From NCBI GenBank assembly GCA_039654915.1, contig CM077594.1, forward strand, positions 95,308,893-95,372,892: a stretch of DNA of 64,000 nucleotides, given 5' to 3'. This DNA is from Aquilaria yunnanensis (lineage: Eukaryota > Streptophyta > Magnoliopsida > Malvales > Thymelaeaceae). Below the pieces are notes generated by a model. The model searched no databases. It worked only from the letters and a program-made list of their open reading frames with translations, and was not told the origin of the DNA. Below are positions 38,855 through 50,112 of this stretch, in pieces. The position numbers and the translations under genes were made by a program. Positions within the stretch are counted from its first letter, which is position 1, and each line of letters opens with the position of its first letter.

Positions 38855-39585
38855 GGCCCTGTTTTTTACGTAAAAATGAGGTTGAAAAAAACGTGTTAAT
38901 TAAAAAAAAAAAGGCCGGCAGACCAGGCCGGGTAAGGGGTGCCGGGTCGAGTCAATTTTGGTCATGGTGGAAGGCGGTGATAAAAAGAATGGCAGATGCA
39001 GATTCTCCTGCAGAGACCTCAGGCTAGGGAACGCCGCACCACCCATATTGTTTTTTGGGAGACCCACGAATGGGTCTAAGCTATTGATGAGTGCCGGAGG
39101 TGCGGCAAGGTCAAAGCATGGGTTGAACTCAGGTTTTGTGGTGCCGATGGATGCGTCTGAAACGGCTACCGTGGAGAAACAGGACACGTGCTCTGATGAC
39201 GGATTCTGGCTGTCCAAGGAGCAGCTGTCAAAGTCAGTTAAGGAGGCAGTGCTTGTGGCGGTTGCGGCCGCCAGGTCCAGGAGCTAAGGGAGGGAGACCG
39301 ACGAGGATGGCGAGCTCGGCTCCTGGTACAGGGTCATGGAGCTGGAGCTGACACGGTGGTTCTTCTTGGGGCCACCGGTTACACCGCCACCAGGAACGCT
39401 TCCGCAGTCGCTTTTCTGGAACACGCGGGAAATCACCCACTCATCCTGAAGAAACCTGCAAGCCTATTTTCATAACTGACCAAAATTGACCCGACCCAGC
39501 ACCCCTTACCCGGCCTGGTTTGCCGCCATTTCTTTTTAAATTAACACATTTTTTTCAACCTCATTTTTTCGTAAAAAATAGGGCC
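38855..39585. mobile_element. PIF/Harbinger-like element carrying a NAC exon
   Basis: A 731-bp element. The left end GGCCCTGTTTTTTACG and the inverted right end GGCCCTATTTTTTACG begin TIRs of about 110 bp that match at most positions. TTA is present immediately outside both ends (38852-38854 and 39586-39588). A TTA target duplication and GGCC-type TIR ends are features of PIF/Harbinger (Tourist-like) elements. There is no transposase. Between the TIRs lies about 490 bp of GC-rich DNA that is a fragment of a NAC transcription factor gene on the minus strand, listed separately. Confidence 0.8.
38960..39452 (-). pseudogene. Captured NAC transcription factor gene fragment (last exon)
   Basis: Reading the minus strand from 39452, an intron-end-like TTTCTTCAG is followed by DEWVISRVFQKS, the end of a NAC DNA-binding domain. 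The usual C-terminal region follows: EPSSPSSVSLP, then a stop codon where NAC1-type proteins have a PLL continuation, then SEHVSCFSTVAVSD and a Ser/Pro-rich tail to about 38965. NAC genes commonly have their last intron just before DEW, so the piece looks like the tail of intron 2 plus most of exon 3. There is one in-frame TAG (near 39292) and no start codon, other exons or promoter, so it is not a gene. It sits entirely inside the TIRs of the element at 38855-39585. NAC identity is high confidence; the NAC1/CUC-like subgroup is tentative. Confidence 0.85.
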
Positions 39586-39589
39586 TTAA

Positions 39590-40665
39590 AGTAACAATTC
39601 TAAATCTTACACTTCTAAATCTTCTATGCTAGTGGCTCTAAATTACTCTACGAGATATGCCTCCCCAGTATGTCTTACCTTTCCTTTCCCCAAAAATATT
39701 GCTTTCTCGCCCAAACAAAAGCCCCATCTGCCTCATTCTCCGTTGGCCGGATCCGGCTTTTGGCCGGTTTCTGACCAAATCTTCTCTGTCTGTACATATT
39801 TGGTTTTACTCCCATTGATTTTTGGTTTCCCCGGGCCCTTCTCTCCTCAAGCTTCTCCATTTCAATCTTCTCTGTTCATTTTAATTTTTCTGGTTTCTCT
39901 GTACAATTTGCTCGATGTCGTCCGGTGCCGTGTAGTAAGGAAGGACACATTCGCTTGGCTATTTGTTGCTCGCTGACGTTCTTGGAAGGAAGGTCGGATC
40001 TATTCGTTCCTCCTCTTCCCATCCTGCAAACTCCATCTGCATCGACCCATCCACCACCATCAACGTCTCATCCCTTTCGACGGCGTTACCACCATTTGGT
40101 GCTTACTTTTTTGGCTTTCTATCCCCTGAGGCTGGTAAATGGCGGTTGCGGAAGAAAGGCTGGATTTGCTCATATCCACTGACCTAGTCACCTACATCCT
40201 CCAATATGCTTCGACTGTTCCCTTCTCCAATCTGCTCCAACTGTTCCCCTCTAATGAGAAAATGTTGCATCAGTTGGTTTTATATGATGCTTTAAAATAT
40301 AATTTATTTTATTTTTGCTATCCCAAATGATAGAACTTCACATGTTTATGATTTTTTTGGTAAATTCCATGGGTGGTGTCACCTAACATGTTTTTGTGTC
40401 TTAAATAGGTACCCTATATTAAAGTTGTAATATTAAAATATTTTACCTCATATAGAGTATCCTAATATAGTCCTATCGTCCAATTTCAGCATTAACTCTA
40501 ATGAATAATGTCGGTATGACATAAATTAACATTAAGACAAATCTTAAAATAGCACTTCTAGTCTTCTAATCTTTCCTGTTAACAGTTCTAAACATTAAAT
40601 TTTTCATATAGTCTTCCTTGTCCCTCTCATCCTCTGATGAGAAAATGTTGCATCAGCTGGTATTA
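39590..40665 (+). other. GC-richer block with orphan 63-codon frame
   Basis: C/T-rich, leader-like DNA from about 39650 leads to an ATG at 40139 and a 63-codon frame ending at 40330 (begins MAVAEERLDLLI). I recognise no family. This may be the 5' leader and first exon of a captured or decayed gene. A motif CT(A/G)ATGAGAAAATGTTGCATC occurs at about 40251 and again at about 40634, so the sequence in between (about 380 bp) was either inserted or arose by duplication. Confidence 0.3.
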
Positions 40666-41978
40666 AACTCAACCTAAGCACCCAAATCTCAAACAAAAGA
40701 GGATGTGAGATTTTATCTAGATATAAGGTTTTAAACTCCATAACTTGAGCAGCTATAATATCTTTCTTCAAAGAATTCCCATATGTGTGTTATGAGTAGA
40801 TATTGTTTAAACTGGTTTTAGACTTAGATTATAATAAATGATATTAGATTCTACCCACAACCTCAAAGGCGACGGACAAGGACAACTAAGACGCTGTGTA
40901 TATGAATCGTGCACTAGGTTTGCAAATTTCAATGGAGAAGTTATTTGCGGAGCGTGTAAGAGAACCCTAAAGATTGCTTCAAACATTTAACTTGATACTG
41001 ACCTTATAAGAATGATGAGCATATAAAAAGGAAAACTGTAACATCTTAAAAAATCCAACCTGAATCATCCCTATTAGATTGGGTTAGGTTGAGTTAGGTA
41101 AAAATTGATTATAGTTTGCAGGTTGGTACTAACGAAAAGCTGTTCCAAATTGAAATTTTATTTTTAAGAAAAAGAAAAAACTAAAGTTATTAATATTAAA
41201 ATTATACATTATACTAAATAAAAATTCAAAAAAATATAATTTAACAAAAAATAACCAAAATTCACAAAATTGAAAAAAAAAATTATTGAAATTCATAAGG
41301 ACTTACTAAAATTAATAAAAAATTTAAAATTAACAAAAAAATTCAAAAAATCAGAATAAATTTGAAACTTGAAAAATTTAAAATATCATAAAAAATAACT
41401 ATAGAATTCACAAAATTTAAGAAATTATTGAATTTCTTAAAAATTTGTCCTAAATTATATACTTAATTTAAAATACACAAAAGTTCCAAAAGTTATAATA
41501 AATTCAAAAGCCAAACACAATATTAACAAAAAATTTAGAAAATGAAAACCAAATGAACAATCAAACAACATATCTACAAAATCAAATAACCAAAAGCTAC
41601 AAATTCACAAAAACAACCGAATCAACGCAAGATCAAAACTGAAATCAGGGAGTAGTGGCAGCAAGGCAAGGCATGGAGGGGAGGCGGCGAGGCAGCAGTG
41701 AGGAGACGATGAGGCAACGAGGCAATGAGAGGAGGGAGATCGATGGACGGAGGATGATCAGCGGCAGGGAAAAGGGTGCTAGGCGGTTGGATTTCTACAA
41801 AGAAGGAGACTAAGAGGCGAGAAATGGTAGAGAGGGGGGAGTGGAAATGAGAGAGGGATAGTTAGGGTTTTTATATAGCTAGGTTAGGGTTATGGGTTTT
41901 TATATGAATTTTAAATGATAATTAGTTTATTATATACATTAAAACCATAAATTTTAATTTCACTATGAAAATATGTTC
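40666..41978. other. AT-rich intergenic, no gene seen
   Basis: Long A-rich stretch at 41150-41600 with frequent AAATTCACAAAATT-like words, then a purine-rich GC patch at 41640-41870 (GGCAGCAAGGCAAGGC...). No protein frame. It may be debris of an older element into which the LTR at 41984 inserted. Confidence 0.35.
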
Positions 41979-41983
41979 ATACA

Positions 41984-43472
41984 TGATGAACACTCATAAG
42001 TATATTACTATTAAAGGTTTAAATCATCATTATACACTTTGAGTATGATTAATTTCTATATTCTAAGCATTTTTTCACTGGGTTACTATTCACGCATTTT
42101 TACTATTCACACACGTTTTTACTATTCACAATTATTATTCATCGACTTACTGTTTATATGCGTATTTATTGTACATGTGTGGTTCACTATTCATTAATAT
42201 TAATATATATATATTAAATAATTATTTTTTTATGTAAGTAAAATCATCACTTGGCGACCCTTCACGAGAAAAATTATATTTGGAGCTGTAGACATCAGAA
42301 CTAAGTGATTCCAAATTCATCTAAAATCCAACATATAGATCTTCACTCTATTTAATTCTACGAGCTAGTTTGATCATTTTTATTACCAAAATCTAATTAT
42401 AGATGAGACCATTCATTTTTTCGTGTGCTGAAGAGCAGTTTCAGTAGAAAAATCATAACTTGAGCTACGGATGTCCGATTTGAATGAGCAAGCTATCAAT
42501 TTGAAGCTAAAGAATATATCTACAAGTTTTGTGCTTTGAGGAAGAGCTGATTAAATGTTTACAATGGTCAAAAAAATAAAAGAATTTGCAGCCTGTTTTG
42601 TTGATTTGTATTTACCTACATTTTACCATTTTACCATTTCGCCCACCCCAAAAACTATATAAATAGGCACCTTGGGGGGGGGGGGGGCGAATTCATGCCA
42701 TTTCTTAGGCCTTATTTATGTTCCTGTATTATCTTTGACATTTTTTCTTTAGTTTTGTTCTAGTTTTCAATACCGAAGCTCTGTCCAAGTGTTTTATCGT
42801 TCTTCTTCTTGTTCTTCCTTTGATCTTTCAATTCATGTTCATTTTCTATTTTTATATGTTATTTACTTTTATCATGACTAACTAATCTTTCTTTTACTAA
42901 GGTGAAAGGGTGAAGCTTTTGGTATAGAGGTTATGATTGATTTGAATGGATCACAATGTTAACGGTATTTTCTTCCGTAATCTATTTAACTTCTCTCCTT
43001 ATTAAGTGAGAGTCTTGATTCATTAGAGTCAATCATTGGCACAAAAGCTGCTTAATTCGCTCTGTAGAACATAGCTCTGCCGCCTATATTGGAATATTAA
43101 GTTATTGTCGACAAAGGTTAGCATGATGGATAATTGAACTCATTAACAAGTGTTGGTGTTTTTAGATCAATGAAAGTTAATACTAACTAAATTCCCCGAT
43201 TAGAACCTCCTTTATGTGTGGATCTCAATTGAATGGTAAGATAGGCTAAAATTAATCATAACCGATATACTAAAAGTAGATCTCCTAACCTTAGCTATTT
43301 TATTTGAATTTAAATTTTTAATCAACACTTGTTCACATCTTTCACAAAAATCTTCTTTCACTTTTGTAATTTATATTTCTTAATTTACTTCAATGTGGTT
43401 CGACACTCGGACTCCCGAGATTTTATTACTTGTGACAACCTACACCTGGGTTACAACTGCTAGAGTGCAGCA
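41984..43472 (+). mobile_element. Solo LTR with perfect 5-bp target duplication
   Basis: Starts TGATGAACACTC and ends GAGTGCAGCA (TG...CA), with ATACA directly outside both ends (41979-41983 and 43473-43477). The internal region that would follow an LTR (primer-binding site, gag-pol) is missing, so this is a 1489-bp solo LTR left by recombination between two LTRs. It includes a GAGCTACGGATGTCCGATTT phrase that I associate with Ty3/gypsy-type plant LTRs, and a poly(G) run at about 42675-42688. Its right half is the sibling of 1-807. Confidence 0.85.
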
Positions 43473-43837
43473 ATACATATTATAAATTGTATATATATAG
43501 TTATTATTTATATATATATACTTATTATTATTTTTTTGTTGTTTTAGTCCATGTTTAGGTTAAATTTATTTAGTTTCATGTGTGTTTTTGTTATTTGTAA
43601 AGTATCATATAATTGATAGTATTTTATAGAAACACTTAAAGACTTATTACAACTAAAGAGTTATAAACTAAGAAAATTTATTATCATTAATTCTTCAATT
43701 AACAAAATTTAACCCATTTACTTCCAAACATAATAATTAGTTAATTAATCGGTTTGATACTCATTATACACATTAAAACAATAAATTTTAATTTCACTAT
43801 AAAAATATGTTCATATATTTGTTCAGACACATTATAA

Positions 43838-43966
43838 ATTGTGTGTGCGTGTGTGTGTGTGTGTGCGCGCGCACATATATATAAACATGTATATATTTAA
43901 ATATAAAAATTATATAATTGACAATATCAATATGAATATATATAAAAATATAAATATAAATATACA

Positions 43967-44009
<43 letters not shown>

Positions 44010-44118
44010 TCTAATAAAAATATATAAATATGATACATTATTTAATGTATGTATTTATGATGTATTTAATGTATATATATGATATTTTTTAAGTACATTT
44101 TCTTATATATGATACATT

Positions 44119-44185
<67 letters not shown>

Positions 44186-44208
44186 AATATGTATTATCAT
44201 ACACATAA

Positions 44209-44251
<43 letters not shown>

Positions 44252-44260
44252 TGATATATA
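43838..44260. repeat. Cluster of microsatellites (GT, AT, ATT, TTA, TAA)
   Basis: In order: (GT/GC)n at 43841-43872, (ATT)n at about 43968-44007, (ATT/TTA)n at about 44118-44183 and (TAA)n at about 44205-44250. The last two are complementary trinucleotide arrays about 20 bp apart, which can pair to a hairpin. A short (AC)n run follows at 44433-44449. No gene. Confidence 0.8.
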
Positions 44261-44261
44261 A

Positions 44262-44403
44262 TATTTACCAATGAGCTGACGTGTTGGTAATTACCAATGC
44301 CTCAGTTACCAACACATTAGTTACCAACATAAAGCATTGTTAATTACCAATGATCAAACCGTTGGTAATTTACCTGTTGGAAAAACTAGTTTTGTTAATA
44401 GTG
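44262..44403. mobile_element. Terminal fragment of a CACTA-like element
   Basis: Repeated words GTTGGTAATTACCAA, TTACCAACA and CGTTGGTAATTTACC, then an end that reads, inverted, CACTATTAACAAAACTAG. Subterminal repeats plus a CACTA start fit an En/Spm-type end; only one side is recognisable and the microsatellites lie on the other side. Confidence 0.4.
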
Positions 44404-44559
44404 AATATGTTGGCCTTAACTTTGAAATCATAACACACACACACACACATTCATCTTTTTCAATTGGTTTTTATATAAAGCAATAAAAAATTTATAGACA
44501 TAAGAGAACAATTGAATGTCAATCCTTAAACTAAAGGGCTTATTTTCTTATTTTGTAAT

Positions 44560-45065
44560 GAAAGATGTAGCAATTGCACTGTTTTGTTGTTGTGTTAAAT
44601 TCTTTTCTTTGATGGGGATCATAGCCATTCATGTTATACTTGGTTATGCCATTGAGGAAAATAAACAGAATGAAGACAAGAAGGGTTGAATTGAATAATC
44701 TCTGTGCAGGTCGACCATAAACATTTCAGCCTTGTCTCACATTCATCTGTTAATTCAACCATTAATAAAGGCCGTTAAAGATAACGATAGTTCCAGATAA
44801 ATGCACATCAAAACTAAACATACAATCAAAGTAAAACTAACACAAACGTATCACATTTGGCTCCATAAAAAGATACCACCACAACACACCCAAAATGCGT
44901 TCAAAAACCCTACTTTCATGGCTACTTCAAACATTACCAAAGAGCTAACATAATCATCAGAGGGTTCCCTTTAGAAACGCCATCCGGGGCCCTAATGGTG
45001 TCGTTTGCACAGGTTCCTAGTCAACATCGCCTAGTAGCTTGGAGGTCGGCCTGCTCGATTTTGTT
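44560..45065 (-). pseudogene. Possible 3' remnant of an unknown gene
   Basis: On the minus strand, a GC-richer patch (about 45065-44930) with a short open frame ends in a TGA or TAG and is followed by about 350 bp that look like a normal 3' UTR (T-rich, TTTGATTGTATGTTTAG). I cannot identify a protein. It may be the tail of a decayed or captured gene. Confidence 0.2.
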
Positions 45066-45089
45066 GGTAGCATCATTGGCTATAAGATT

Positions 45090-45380
45090 TCAATTCTAGA
45101 CAAATGCTTATCATGAACACTAGACACATGTATCTTAGAGATACACATATGGAAACTAAGATCTGGACAAAATGGTTTTAGCCTTAGACAAATACATGTA
45201 AAAAATAGACATGTTATCTCAGAATTAGACAAATGCATCTTAGAAGTAGAGATACAGTTAGAACAAAGAAATTGTATCTTAAATCTAAATAAGATGATTT
45301 TAATCCTAGTTAAATTCATAATAAAACTAGATAAATGTATAGCACAAGATAATGTATCCCATAATTAGACAAATTATATA
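45090..45380. repeat. Degenerate short tandem repeat (TTAGACAAATGCATCTTAGAA)
   Basis: At least seven diverged copies of a TTAGACAAATGnATCTTAGA word, at irregular spacing of about 20-60 bp, for example near 45094, 45119, 45164, 45184, 45225, 45327 and 45366. This is like a subterminal repeat array of a DNA transposon or a decayed minisatellite. No coding potential. Confidence 0.5.
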
Positions 45381-45855
45381 AATGGATATTAAGTCAATAA
45401 TGTTAAATTGAGTGAACATACATGCGGTGGATGATATACAACTTCAACATTTGCCGTCTCCTCATTAATTATGTTTTGTTGTGTATCTTATAGGTAAATA
45501 TTGCCAGCATGACTTGGGATGGAGATAATGTATTTAACCAAACATAAACATACAAAAATGGGGGTTAAATTTCATTATTTTTTCTTAAACTATACCTCAT
45601 ATTACAAATTTGTCCATGAAGTAACAAACATAACCAAATATGTGCATAAAGTAAGTAACCATTCGTTGCATGATTGCCCTTCTATCTACCAACATCTATT
45701 TAGGGAAATTTTTAGAGGAGTGAAACAATTTAAGAACAAAATTAGAAATTTTTTTTGCAAAAGTGAAACTGACAAATATAAACAATTTGAAATGAAACAA
45801 TAGCTGAATAAAATTAGATAAATAGAGAAATTTTTCCAAAAGTGATAATAGCTAG

Positions 45856-45943
45856 TTACTATTGTATAAGATATTTTCAAAATCTACTTACTATTGTATA
45901 AGATATTTTCAAAATCTACTTACTATTGTATAAGATATTTAAT
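45856..45943. repeat. Three-copy 32-bp tandem repeat
   Basis: CTTACTATTGTATAAGATAT starts at 45856, 45888 and 45920, the first two units being complete 32-mers. AGTGATAATAGCTAGTT flanks the array as a direct repeat on both sides (about 45841 and 45961). Confidence 0.75.
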
Positions 45944-46749
45944 ATATGAATATTTAATATAGTGATAATAGCTAGTTGTATAAAATAGGTTTTCAAGAAA
46001 AATTATTCTAATTTAATATGATTTAGAAAAATTATCTTGTATATGTGAAATATAAAGTTTTATATTAATCAGTTGACACTTAATACAAGTATATAGGTGG
46101 AAAGTCAATTTTGAAAAAAAAAAAGTATTCTAAGGACATATTTCCAATGTTCGTTACATAAAGGTCAATTTTATAATTTGCTTATAATTTATGTAGAAAC
46201 GGTGTAATTTAGCACAAAAATTGACAAAATTATATGTTACAAAATAACATGCTGTATACATAATAATTGAGGATAAAATTGTGTGCAGGAACCCAGTTGA
46301 ATTTAATTAGTAGTACATTAACATTTTTGTTATGTTGTTGTGTTATAGTATCGGACAACCATATATGGCTATAGCTAGGAACTTTGAACTCCGATTCCTA
46401 GAGTTTGATGGAAGTGGTACAACCGGTGCAGACGGGGCACGCAAGATGATTTGTTTGGCTCTAATTATTTGTATAAGACAAACTTTAAACTTAAGCTGCT
46501 TGTTTACCTTCGTTTAGGTTGGTGTAGATGGTTCAGCTTTCTTGTCGTTGTCTCATTCAATAGTGCATATGTGTATGATTTGTTGTATAAGGAGTATATG
46601 AGATTGTCCGTTATGACGATTTAATCAGAAAAACAGGCAGTTGGTTAAGAAACAAAAATGTAAGAGGACGACAAACTAATTAAGGAATACTACAAGGTCT
46701 GTTCTCATTAGAAACATCGTCACCCATCACAATGTCATGTTAAAGCATC

Positions 46750-49170
46750 GACGGTGAATTACATTTTGCACCCTGAGGTTTGGCCCATATTACACTTTGC
46801 TTCCTTCTATTTGGGAATTAGACAGTTTTCCCCCCTCTAGCTTAACTTCTGTCTGGACAAACATTAGGACGCTGGGACCCACATATGGACAGTCCAAAAT
46901 AACCCATTGTGTCTAGTGTGCTTCCGTCCCTCCTTAATATTGCGACAGAGTCCAACAATGTCGAAATCCTCAGCACAGAAGGGACAAAAAAACTCTGCCT
47001 TAGAATCATCATCTGCGTAAACCTCTTTATACCCATCTCCAAGGAACAGATTTAATGAAAAAAACACAATCACAAAACATGAATCAAAACCTTCCACAAT
47101 CTCCAGAAAAAAATAATCTTTAACCTAGAGAAAGAAGAGTAAGGGATAGAGAAGCCAAATTGCGAAAGATAATGCCTTGAAGAAGAGAAAGACAAAGAGA
47201 GAGGACCATGGTATATTTGGGTAGTTATTGTATTTCAACTCTGTTTGGCTAGAAAGCTGGCCAATCCGCCTTCCATTGGAAGTTGGGGTTTCAAAGGTTG
47301 TGGCCAGTATTTGTTGTGATGAGTTGTCCAGGTTCTGGGCTTTTATGGCTAGCTGTTCTGTACTTTTGTTTCACCTCTGTTTCGCTAGAAATCATTATTT
47401 TTTAAAAAATTTACTTTTTACCCTTATTTTTTTTATATTGGTCGATAATGATTTTTGAAATTTAAATTATAATAATCATCTTTCAATAATTTCAATCTTT
47501 TTAATATTTTTTTACAGTTAAAAAATAATTTAAATTATCAATTTTTCATAACTAGAATGAATTTTTCTCCCGGTAAATGAAAATCAGTATTTTTTAAATA
47601 TCATTTAATTATGAAAAAATATTTTTAAAATTATTAGAATATGTTTTACCAAAAGATTAAATTAAATTAAGGTTTCAAAAATTATTATTAGACAGTACAA
47701 AGAAAGTAGAAGTTAAAATGCAGGTTTAAAAAAAAAAAAAGTGCAGAGCATAGATTAACCAAATCAAAATAGATTTCTGAAATTTTCCCAAGGAAAGTTA
47801 GACAACAAGATCATCAAGCATGAGCATTTTAATGAGTTAGTTTGAGATAACGACATAGGACGCTTGTATTTCATGTGCGCACCGCAACATACACTTTTGT
47901 TAACTGTAAGCTAGAAGAGTTTTTTTTTCCTTCTTTTCCAAATAAATTTTAGGAAAGTCCAAACGCTAGTTTTTTTATTACTCAGAATTAATTTTATAGG
48001 GCTATAGTGTCTAGGGAGGTATCTGATAAGCATTTGAAACCTTCAAAGGTAACAAAAACAACACTGAAAGCATTTGTTGGATTGGGGGAGGGGGGAGGGG
48101 ATTAGAACTCAAGACTCCAGGCTCGGTGTCCCAAACACTCTGTCAATTTATAGATGTTGTGAAGAACCCAAACTCTAGTTGAAATGGTAAGAATCCATCG
48201 TCTTCTATTTTAAAAACTTAAATTTTGCATCACTAGGGGCACCGATGAAATGATAAAGGTATTGCCTCCTCAAATATGAGTTCTCAAGTTCGACTCCTCT
48301 CTTACTTGCTCACTAAGAGGCTTGGAACTCGTGAATTTAAGGTGGATGTAGTGTCCACTTGAGGTGAAAGGCTCTCTGGATTACGAGCCTAAGTGTACTG
48401 CCCAGTCCTACATTTTAAATATCTTAATTTTCCGAGAGCAACAATCATGGTCTTGGTTGTTATTCCCTAGTTTACCAAACTGGCAAAATGATGAGAGTGT
48501 TTACCCCTGATGCCAGTAGGGTTCTAGGTCATTAGAAAACCTAAATTTTGTGTTTTGTATATAGGCATTTTCTATATTTGTTTTTGTTGTCCAACATTTG
48601 AAAATTTAATTTAAGTTATCTAATTAAATGTTGCCTACCAATAAAATTAAAATTTCTAATAATAATTTGATAGAAAATGAATAATTTCAACTATTAAATT
48701 TTCTTTTATTTAAAAAATATAAAATAGTTTCTTTTCTTGTTGGTACCAATGATATATAATTTCAAGGGATAAAATATAGGTTCTTAAATTGAGTTGAGAA
48801 AATGTATCTTTATCCAAATATCATGGGGGTTTTCCTTGATTGGTTTCACTAGTAATACGGCTTCAACAAGTAAAGTATATGTTTTTAACCAACGGAGAAA
48901 ATAATTTCACTTAAATCTTGAGGACTTTTTCTAGATGACCTTTTTCTTACAAAGTAGTATCCTAGCAAGCTACCTATAAAGATGAAGAGAGAATAGCCAG
49001 GGCCCAAGGGTATATTTGGGTTTGAGTTTGCAAAATTGGGTGGAGCCCACCATGGTAACGGAAAAATGGATAAAGGTAACAACTAAGGGGGCAAATTGTA
49101 GAATTTTCAAACAGAATGAGACAAAGTGTATTTTCACCAAACATCAGGGGGGTTCTTTGTTATTTGCCCA
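46750..49170. mobile_element. Mutator-like (Pack-MULE-like) element carrying Di19 sequence
   Basis: The left end at about 46760-46835 (CCCTGAGGTTTGGCCCATATTACACTTTG...) aligns with the reverse complement of about 49085-49165 (CCCTGATGTTTGGTGAAAATACACTTTG...) over roughly 75 bp. A second, more diverged right-type end lies at about 48790-48850, and another left-type block at about 49470-49520, so the exact right border is uncertain. The left part of the interior holds a fragment of a Di19 gene; the rest (47400-48780) is AT-rich and featureless, with a G-rich patch near 48085. No transposase. A clear target duplication was not found, so the superfamily is inferred from the long-TIR, gene-carrying structure. 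Confidence 0.5.
46864..47220 (-). pseudogene. Captured Di19 zinc-finger gene fragment
   Basis: Minus-strand frame 47097-46864 contains YADDDSKAEFFCPFCAED followed by FDIVGLC, the highly conserved first zinc-finger region of plant Di19 (drought-induced 19) proteins, small nuclear factors of stress response. In Di19 the next residues complete a C2H2 finger; here the His after GLC is Asn and the frame then drifts into unrelated residues, so the finger is broken. Upstream on the minus strand (47220-47098) is T/C-rich leader-like sequence and a probable intron end. Only about 35 residues are recognisable (46936-47037). There is no full gene, and the frame runs out through the element's left TIR. 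Confidence 0.8.
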
Positions 49171-49310
49171 AACATCAATTATAAGGGGAGCCCCTCATTT
49201 GAGTTGGTTTATTACCATACGACTATGGGTTTGCCGATTTTTTCAAGTGCCAAGCATGAAGAATAAACACAAATGAAAATGTTGAGTGTCAAATTGCTCT
49301 TTTCATTTAT
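49150..49310 (+). repeat. Distal diverged copy of the CRP-upstream repeat
   Basis: The order ATTATAAGGGGAGCCCC, GGTTTATTACCATACGACTATGGG, TTTTTCAAGTGCCAAGCAT, ACAAATGAAAATGTTGA matches the 148-bp repeat unit found three times at 50113-50566. It is followed by a GCTCTTTTCATTTAT block that matches the sequence after the third unit, which suggests the whole promoter-proximal segment was once duplicated. Confidence 0.55.
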
Positions 49311-50112
49311 TAGTTAAATTTTTTGAGTGATGAAAATGAACAAATATTATGGGACAAAAATGTTAAAAGATGAAAATGGCATGAAAACTATGAGATGGCG
49401 ATAGATTAAATAAATTTTAAGTTATGGATGCCAACTAAGTTTGCGTGAAATTATAGTTTACTATATTCCATTAGAAACCTACACTTTGCACCCTAAATAT
49501 GGCTTTTTTACACTCTCTAACATTAATGTTTCAAATTTTAATTTAAATTATGTCACATAAGTGCTTCAAGATGTTTAATATAAATAGCATTTTAATAATG
49601 AAAAATTGTCCGCCACAGTGTGTGATGTGAAAACATTGCATATAAGGGTGGTGCTGAGGCAAGCTGAACAAGCTTAGCTCAAGAGCTCATTTGATTTTGG
49701 AGTAAGTTCGAACCAAATGAGCCGAACATAACTAGAGCTTGGCTCAACGGCTCAAGAATTTAATAGGTTTAATATATTAACTAAGGTAGAGTTTGATTAG
49801 GCATGCTAGATTGCAAGCTCGGTTAGAAAAACCTATTAAACATTATAAAGAAAAAAAATAAAGAAAATAGTAGCAGGTCAATCCAATTAAGTCCTAAAAT
49901 AACATATTTAGTTATTATAAATTATACTTAGAGTTTTTAATTAACAATTAAATATATTTATTTTGATTTTATGTAAGGCTTGATAGGCTTGATATCAAAT
50001 CGAGTAGTATCTAACCCAAGCTTGGTTTAATAAGAATTCGAATATAAACTTTAGCCCGAGCTCATACTCGAAGTTCAATATACTCGATTCGATAATGATA
50101 ATTGAGCGTGAT

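Noticed and set aside
43839..44027. 62-codon Ile/Asn-rich ORF
   Set aside because: Simple translation of GT, AT and ATT microsatellites.
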